Positions 58,476-64,000 of a DNA stretch of 64,000 nucleotides are shown piece by piece (within the stretch, counting starts at the first letter, position 1; each line of letters starts with the position of its first letter). The DNA comes from Paraphaeosphaeria minitans. Lineage: Eukaryota > Ascomycota > Dothideomycetes > Pleosporales > Didymosphaeriaceae. The stretch spans positions 744,001 to 808,000 of the forward strand of contig WJXW01000009.1 of NCBI GenBank assembly GCA_015832175.1. The letters are read 5' to 3'. The notes beneath the pieces were generated by a model. It was not told the origin of the DNA. It saw only the letters and a program-made list of their open reading frames with translations, and did no database searches. The position numbers were made by a program, and so were the translations under genes.

Positions 58476-59037
58476 TTACAGGAAAGCAGCGAGAGCACCG
58501 GCAACAGCGAGCAGGCTGAGGCCAGACTTCGCGCCGGCGCCGGGGAACTCAGTGGCAGGAGCGGAAGGAGAGGGCACGGTGTACGAGCCAGTTCCAGTTG
58601 CGGCGGGAGCAGTGCCAGCGGGAGCGCTAGGCACGGTTCCGTTTGAGGTGGGGTACGAAGGCACAGAGGGCACGACAGGTGCGGGTGTGTACTCGCCAGC
58701 AGGGGCGGACACAGGGTAGCTGAAGGTGAGGGTGGTGGTCTCAGTTCCGGTGTACGTGAATGTGTGGCTGGGTCCGACGGGAATCTGTTGACCTGTTAGA
58801 AAAGGTGAAGTCCATGAGATCGACAGGTATACGAACCTTGGTGGGGCCAGAGCACTCAACGGTGGTAGCGGAGTAGGAGTACTTGGCAGAGCTGGACGAA
58901 GCAGCGTACGAAGGGACGGCCGGGGTGCTGTAGGCGGGCGTCTCGACACTGGTGGTGTTGTACGCCGGGGGAGCTACCTCGTACTGGGGGACGGCAACGG
59001 CAACGGCCGCGAAGGCAGCAATGGCAAAGCACTTCAT
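58476..59037 (-). CDS. Small secreted Ser/Thr/Pro-rich, probably GPI-anchored protein
   Basis: Two exons (58837-59037 and 58476-58784) encode 169 aa. The signal peptide is MKCFAIAAFAAVAVAVP. The mature part is Ser/Thr/Pro/Ala-rich with the motif TVECSGPTKIPVGPSHTFTY, common in fungal cell-wall proteins (compare VECxGPT repeats). The C-terminus is small residues (GAGAKSG) then a hydrophobic tail LSLLAVAGALAAFL with no charged end, as expected for GPI attachment. Sequons NTT and NGT are present. Only one Cys remains after cleavage, so it is not a classic disulfide-rich effector. The intron is 52 nt; of two possible acceptors only the later one (CAACAG) keeps the frame. A TATAAA lies about 145 bases upstream (59181-59186). 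Confidence 0.9.
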
Positions 59038-59180
59038 TTTGATTGGGAGTTGGGTATTATTACGCGGAGGTGTCGAGTACAGGTAGTTGAAAAATGAGTG
59101 AAATCGGCGAAGACCGGTGTATTAGGTAGGTAGCGAGTGTGTGGTGAGGAACAGGAAACCCATACATGGGCTCAAAGCAC

Positions 59181-59186
59181 TTTATA
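59181..59186 (-). promoter_or_regulatory. TATA box candidate for the small secreted protein gene
   Basis: TATAAA on the minus strand about 145 bases before the ATG at 59037. Highly expressed cell-wall genes often have TATA promoters (inference). Confidence 0.45.
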
Positions 59187-59523
59187 TCCACAGTGCACAA
59201 CGTCGCTGACTGAGCCTGCTCCAGGCGCCCGACAGGGGAGGAGTTCGCATGTTGCATTCGTCTATTCACTTTCGGGAGCCTTGGCCATGCGTGTGGCGCT
59301 GCTGGCAGATGAGTCGAGCAGTACGGAATAGGGGAAGATAGGAGTCGCGCAGACGCACCAATAATCCTGGCGTGTCTATTGATGGAGCGCTACAGGGTAT
59401 ATCCGAAATGGCAGACCGCGAGAGAAACGAAATTAAAGAGGTGCTTTCCCCAGTAGCTTTCTTGTGTCAGCACTTGGATGTCTCGGCCTAAACCACTCCA
59501 GCCCTTACCATCCTTTGTGCACA

Positions 59524-59546
59524 GTTGTGCAGCTCCAGTGCACAAC
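59524..59546. repeat. Inverted repeat, 8-bp arms, 7-bp spacer
   Basis: GTTGTGCA (59524-59531), spacer GCTCCAG, TGCACAAC (59539-59546). Perfect arms. Confidence 0.85.
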
Positions 59547-59742
59547 CGTCGGCTAGCCAGTTCGGTATGCTCTTACTGAGCCGCACGAAAGGGACAGCGA
59601 GGTTGACCTGTTGGCAGATTGCTGAAACGGCAAGCTCTGTTCGAAGACCACGTAGCAAACATCAACCTATGTCGTGGCGGTAGAGATGTGCGGTTCTTGA
59701 TTTGGCCTCCAAATGGCATCCTGATTCTTTGGTTGATAGGGA

Positions 59743-59758
59743 TAGACTCTAGAGTCTA
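59743..59758. repeat. 16-bp perfect palindrome
   Basis: TAGACTCTAGAGTCTA reads the same on both strands; it overlaps a second CTAGAG just after it. Confidence 0.85.
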
Positions 59759-60781
59759 GAGACAGTTGTCACAGCGTCAGAGCGATCAGCAGTGGGGAAG
59801 ACTCCCCGCGCCTTACCAGGAAGGACCAGTAGCTCACACAGGGTGAATTGGGGCTCCTTCATTGAGGTCTCGATCTTGTGCGGGTTCCTGCGTCTGGACC
59901 GCGCCCCAAGGTACCTAATTCATGCAGTCAGCCGGGTGGCAAGGCCGGTAGCCTCCTTCAGCGAGTATTTCGGTTCGCATCTCCGCGAGGAGCTCACCGT
60001 GTCTCTCCCCTGCCGAGCGGGAGGCAATAATATGCACCGAGTGATAACTTCGATATTGTTTGCGCCGAACTCGGGGCCGGGTAATCTCGCTGGTGAAGTC
60101 TCGCAGCTGCTTCCGAGGCTTTTAGCGCACGCCTCCGCCAACAGCTGATATTGAATTATGCAACGACTGTGTCGTGTGTTGAGTCGCGACAGCTGCCCGT
60201 AGCAGAGAGTCAAAGACAACGCGTCGCGCGACTCGGAAGATGCGGCGCAGAACACTTCGCGACATGTCTCCTGAGCAACAGGCATGCCAGCGAGAGAGGG
60301 TGCAGACTGTGCCGACTGAAGATGATCAGTATAGGTTTCCGCTGGCAGTAGATGTCAACATGAAGTCGAAATGTTGTGTTCCGTCTTCCGAGCGATCGAC
60401 TATCTATTGTGTGGGCAGTCGCAGGCCTCTGCGGTACCTAACGGGTCGTCTATCGAAAGGTACCGTAGGCGGGCCAGAGCCCTAGAGTCGTTCAACCTCC
60501 ACCCACCACCCAAATCGCTCCAACACACTGCACCACCTGCTGGTGCTTGCCCCTTTGCCCCTTGTTCTACTTAGCATCATTTGTATGGGGTATGGGGACT
60601 CCGAACATCTGACATTGACGGTCTTCGGGCCTGACTAGAATGCTAACTTGTCCAGCGAGCACGCAACGCTGAACCGTCGACCATCGCCCCTCGCCCCCCT
60701 CGAAGCGTTTGTCCCGTTGTTCCGTTGGTCCTCCCGAGAAACCTTCATATCTCCATTTCTAACGTAGTAGCTCCACGCGCG

Positions 60782-61438
60782 ATGCAGACGAACCGGAAAA
60801 GCGCTCCTTCAACGACCCCGCGGGCGGGGGGTGCTGCATCTCAACATGTTCCCAAAAACTGGCCGACACACGTTCCCTACCTACGGCTACCAAGTTATTC
60901 AAAGGCCTTGACCGGCGAGGCCAAGAGCGTGTTGGTATTGGCGAAAGCGGACCTACCATCCGGCGAGGAGGTTCGCCAGGTAGTCGCTCCTTATTCGAAC
61001 GTGAAAATCACGCCCATTCGAGATGAACGTCATCCTGCTCACGGACAGTACGGCCTGTTCGCAAGTCAAAGCCTCCAACCCGGCGCCTTTATACTACCGT
61101 ACCTGGGATACGTTCACGATCACACTGAAACTGATGACAAGTCTGATTACGACCTGTCGCTAGATCGCGATCATGGCCTCTCAGTCGATGCATCCCGAGG
61201 TGGGAATGAAGCACGGTTCATTAATGACTACAGAGGCGTGTCAAGCGCACCGAATGCCGAATTCAAGGATACCTACATCGACCTGGGTAATGGGAAGATA
61301 GAGAAGCGGGTAGGAATCTTTGTCTTGCGTGCGGGAAAGAGCGGTAAGGTCTCCAAAGGCATCCCGAAAGGTCAAGAGATCCTTGTCAGCTATGGGAAGG
61401 GCTTCTGGAACGAGCGTACAGCTACGCAGGAAATATGA
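60782..61438 (+). CDS. SET-domain protein (putative lysine methyltransferase)
   Basis: A single exon of 218 aa from the ATG at 60782. The SET core is visible: HGQYGLFASQSLQPGAFILP (GxG-type start), YDLSLDRDHGLSVDASRGGN, NEARFINDYRGV (the RFINH-like pseudoknot motif), NAEF, and GQEILVSYGKGFW with the conserved Tyr. The N-terminal 60 residues are basic with a KNWPTHVPYLRLPSY block. No pre-SET or post-SET zinc cluster is present. Proteins of this small fungal type have unknown substrates; they may methylate histones or other proteins using S-adenosylmethionine. A TTG-initiated extension of 19 codons upstream is not a likely start. Confidence 0.9.
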   Translation: MQTNRKSAPSTTPRAGGAASQHVPKNWPTHVPYLRLPSYSKALTGEAKSVLVLAKADLPSGEEVRQVVAPYSNVKITPIRDERHPAHGQYGLFASQSLQPGAFILPYLGYVHDHTETDDKSDYDLSLDRDHGLSVDASRGGNEARFINDYRGVSSAPNAEFKDTYIDLGNGKIEKRVGIFVLRAGKSGKVSKGIPKGQEILVSYGKGFWNERTATQEI

Positions 61439-62647
61439 CAAGCGCTGGAAACCCAACAGCCGTGCGAGACTGAGCACTGCGTCACGACGAATGTGATGAC
61501 TTCACAGTTCGCTAGCGCATACGCTCACACTTTCGCCATCAGCACCACGCTCGAGAATCCAGCCAGATCGCATGTCTCACAGACATGGCAATGGAGGGCA
61601 ACGCACTACTGGCGGACGAGGAGGGCGGATACATGAGAGAAGGTGCTGTGCGGAGGTCGAAGCAGAGGCAACTGCAGCCGAGGTCTCACACGGAGCTGAG
61701 AGCGTCGAGTCGAAGATGAGAAGCCTCGTTGACTTAAGTTTGTCAACTGCGCGACGGAAGAGTGGTCAACCCACTACTACTCAAGAGTATACCTATGGAA
61801 CCTCCTTCCGGTGGTAAACGAGCGGGTTTCGCCCGATCTTTGCTCCCTTTTCACCGCGATCAACTTGGCCTAGGTCTTGTATATGAGTCCGCAAGCAGAA
61901 GCCTTAATGGCCTGCAGCGTGAGGCAGTGCGTGTTGCTAGCGGGGCTGGACATGCAAGAGATGGTGAGCATCTGACAGTGATGAGCTTCCGCTTCTCCTT
62001 CTCGGTCAGGACATGTTCGTTGGCCCCTCGCAACTTCAATACGCTCTCGCTGTACATATGGGCAGCATGCCATTGATGTCTGTGAGTGATGCTGCAGCGC
62101 GCATGACGCGGGAGGGAATTTTGAAACTTGGTTTCGTTGCTCTCGAAAAGGGCCAGAATGTCCTTGCCAAGGTGCGGTTGGCGATCCTTCCCATAAGGAC
62201 TTCGCCGTGTCCCAGCGGCGTTGAAGAGTGCTCCACCGTGACAAGTAAGCGTACAAGCTAAACCTGAAATATGGGCAGCGTACAGTAGGGACGCGGAACG
62301 GGGGAGCCTCAAGCCACGTAGAGGAGGCTGAGGAGAAACCGGTTTCTAGTTTCCCATGGTGTTGGCGAGGCAATCAGCGGGCGAGACACGGGACGACGAT
62401 TCAAAGCCACGCCTTGTTGCCTGAACAAGCAAGCTGGTGCAAGGCGCTCGGCTAGAGACACAGAGTTCGAGTGGCGTTGGAGGGGTGGCATGGCTCGCTG
62501 AAACGGATTCTCGTGCACGAGAGGCCGCGAGGGGCATGATGTTGGTGGGTTTGGACCAACGTCATTGTTGAATCATGTCTCAGCACAAAAGTTTGCGTGC
62601 ATGGTGACGGCGAATTGAGCGAAGTTGTGTCGAGGGGAGGGTCGTCG

Positions 62648-62734
62648 GCGTAAAGCAGGCGGAACTCGTATCTTGGGCGAAAAGCAGGCGCAACTCGTAT
62701 CTTCGGCGAAGAGCAGACGGACCTCGTATCTACT
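62648..62734 (+). repeat. Tandem repeat, three copies of 29 bp
   Basis: Units start GCGTAAAGCAGG, GCGAAAAGCAGG and GCGAAGAGCAGA at 62648, 62677 and 62706, each followed by CTCGTATCT. Copies differ at several positions, so the array is old. Confidence 0.85.
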
Positions 62735-63452
62735 GGCGCTTAGCTAAAGGAGTGCCACGATCTTCAGGCACGACGCAGTTTTGTGGTGGTGGTTGGAGCC
62801 CTGATCGCGATGCTGCAGCGCATCAGGATCGAAACGCGCTGGCCAAGTGACGAAAGGAAATGTCACGGAATTGTGGGATTGGCGGGCTTGGCGGGCTTTG
62901 CACGGCTTCCTAGGCAAGGCGATCTCAACGGCAGTGACCACAGCCCAATCACACTTTGCAACAGCAGCCCTAGAACACAACCCAGGACCCGCGGTGGACG
63001 ATGGGAGTCTGCTCAAGGGGGGCCGTCTAGCCGGATTCAGCAGCCCGTGGCCTTTTGCTTTCACGTCATGGCCTCGTCTGGAATGCACCTCAGGTCATCC
63101 TTGATAAATAAAGCCCCCAGTGCCAGGAAAGGAACGCTTTGCACCCTCCAGAACACCACTCCACACCGAGCAGCATCCCCCCAGTTGCCATTACACACAA
63201 GTATCCTGAGCCCAAACTCTATCACGAGACCCTTTCCTGATATCACCCTACCACGACGCTTCCGGAACCAACCGCAGCCCTCGCTATCGGCCAGTCAAGT
63301 CTACTCGGCGCTTTCGTGTCCACGGTCAGCCTACAGCTATCGATAACCTTCCCCGCACCGCATCGTTCGGATTTATTGTCTCGAGTTCCCCTGGGCATTC
63401 ATATAGATACCACCTTGGATCTGCTCTCTACCCAAAGGACACAGAGAACAAT

Positions 63453-63684
63453 ACCAACCCATCAACCCATCAACCCATCAACCCATCAACCCATCAACCC
63501 ACCAACCCATCAATCCATTAATCCATCAATCCATCAATCCATCAATCCATCAATCCATCAATCCATCAATCCATCAATCCATCAATCCATCAATCCATCA
63601 ACCCATCAATCCATCAATCCATCAATCCATCAATCCATCAATCCATCAATCCATCAATCCATCAATCCATCAATCCATCAATCC
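63453..63684 (+). repeat. 8-bp minisatellite, 29 copies of ATCAATCC type
   Basis: Units in order: one ACCAACCC, five ATCAACCC, one ACCAACCC, one ATCAATCC, one ATTAATCC, nine ATCAATCC, one ATCAACCC, ten ATCAATCC. Because 8 is not a multiple of 3, the same peptide is read in each frame, which explains the long Pro/Ser/Asn/His frame over it. The array ends nine bases before the ATG at 63694. Confidence 0.95.
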
Positions 63685-63693
63685 ACTCGTACA

Positions 63694-64000
63694 ATGTTTC
63701 CAGCAAGTGATGTGAGCACTGTCTCCCGCAAAGAACATTCAATGAGCTGCAGCTAATACACATACAGCACGACGCCATACAGAAGTACATGCTTCTCTCT
63801 TCGCAACAAGAGGTGCTCAACCGACGACTATCGCTTCATGTCCCCTGCGGTGCTCCAATGACCACAGCTTCGCCCGAAATGCAGTCGCTTGCGTCGTCGC
63901 CTCGAACATCCTTCTCGTCAACTTGGTCGCTGGAACCAGAATTCACCTCGAACCCAATTCCCGTTCAACAATCAAGTTCAGGGCATCGCCATGACATCCC
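63694..64000 (+). CDS. Unrecognised protein, 5' part (3' end outside window)
   Basis: The first exon 63694-63711 is six codons (MFPASD); a 56-nt intron (63712-63767) has GTGAGC, GCTAATAC and CATACAG; exon 2 runs from 63768 off the window edge. It reads [20 protein letters not shown], then a Ser/Pro/Thr-rich stretch ([20 protein letters not shown]). The open frame, the good intron and the leader suggest a real gene. I do not recognise it; Ser/Pro-rich regulators in fungi often look like this. The frame without splicing stops after 20 codons at the TAA in 63754-63756. Confidence 0.65.

Larger units (their letters stand above)
59038..60781. other. Large intergenic region with inverted repeats
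   Basis: 1.7 kb between divergent genes. Features: TGCACAAC at 59194-59201, the GTTGTGCA/TGCACAAC inverted repeat at 59524-59546 and a 16-bp palindrome at 59743-59758. No coding signal stands out. Confidence 0.5.
61439..63693. other. Large intergenic region and probable 5' leader of the last gene
   Basis: 2.25 kb without a supportable gene. It holds a 29-bp triple repeat (62648-62734) and, at its end, the 8-bp minisatellite (63453-63684). From about 63090 the sequence is C-rich and likely promoter/leader of the gene at 63694. Confidence 0.5.

Noticed and set aside
59792..60285. Overlapping + and minus frames of ~120 codons
   Set aside because: Equal open frames on both strands with no motif point to chance in GC-balanced DNA.
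63453..63684. CRISPR-like array
   Set aside because: Units are 8 bp with no spacers; a eukaryotic genome is clear from introns.
63316..63756. A 146-codon frame rich in Pro-Ile-Asn-His-Gln
   Set aside because: It comes from the 8-bp repeat, which is almost free of stops. No good start and no sensible flanks.

Overview
This 64 kb window is a core-genome segment of a filamentous ascomycete (Pezizomycotina). A Dothideomycete is my inference, not a proof. The evidence is protein-coding genes split by many 45-80 nt spliceosomal introns (GT-AG, with CTAAC/CTGAC-like branch sites), a gene about every 2.3 kb on alternating strands, typical fungal proteins (Vps74, Atg26, Spc34, Bli-3, Rco1-like PHD protein), and no operons. 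I resolved exon structures by hand. About 25 genes have a confident or probable identity. There is no transposon, CRISPR array, rRNA or tRNA that I can support.

Layout, left to right. 0-4.6 kb: the 3' end of a cytochrome P450, an unrecognised ORF and a conserved fungal protein of unknown function. 5-11 kb: RRP14 (ribosome biogenesis), then a head-to-head pair of complex I genes (NDUFS8-type subunit and mitochondrial acyl carrier protein), then VPS74/GOLPH3. 11.9-12.3 kb: a small gene broken by two in-frame TAG codons. 13-24 kb: SNF5 (chromatin remodelling), a PA2G4/Ebp1 homologue and an Rco1-like double-PHD protein, all on +. 23.6-25.3 kb: a gene-free stretch with G/C homopolymers and a G-quadruplex motif. 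25-32 kb: cytosolic asparaginyl-tRNA synthetase, a DOPA 4,5-dioxygenase-family gene whose last intron lacks its expected acceptor, SRP14, and SGD1/NOM1. 32.7-43 kb: vacuolar protease PEP4, sterol glucosyltransferase ATG26, and CTD phosphatase FCP1. 43.5-53 kb: an ankyrin protein, RPN3 (proteasome), SPC34 (DASH complex), bli-3, BFR1, HEM4. 53.9-64 kb: a conserved unknown acidic protein, an SDR oxidoreductase, a small secreted Ser/Thr/Pro-rich cell-wall-like protein, a SET-domain protein, and at the right edge the 5' end of an unrecognised gene. A 29-copy 8-bp tandem repeat stops nine bases before that gene's ATG.

The genes do not form a pathway cluster. They are housekeeping genes, several in divergent pairs that probably share promoters: NDUFS8/ACP1, SRP14/SGD1, RPN3/SPC34, BFR1/HEM4. 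I did not find a clearly new system. The points most worth checking are the lost splice acceptor in the DOPA dioxygenase gene, the 8-bp repeat in a probable 5' UTR, the TAG-interrupted small gene, an ankyrin gene whose start codon appears to be split by an intron, and two conserved fungal proteins with no assigned function.
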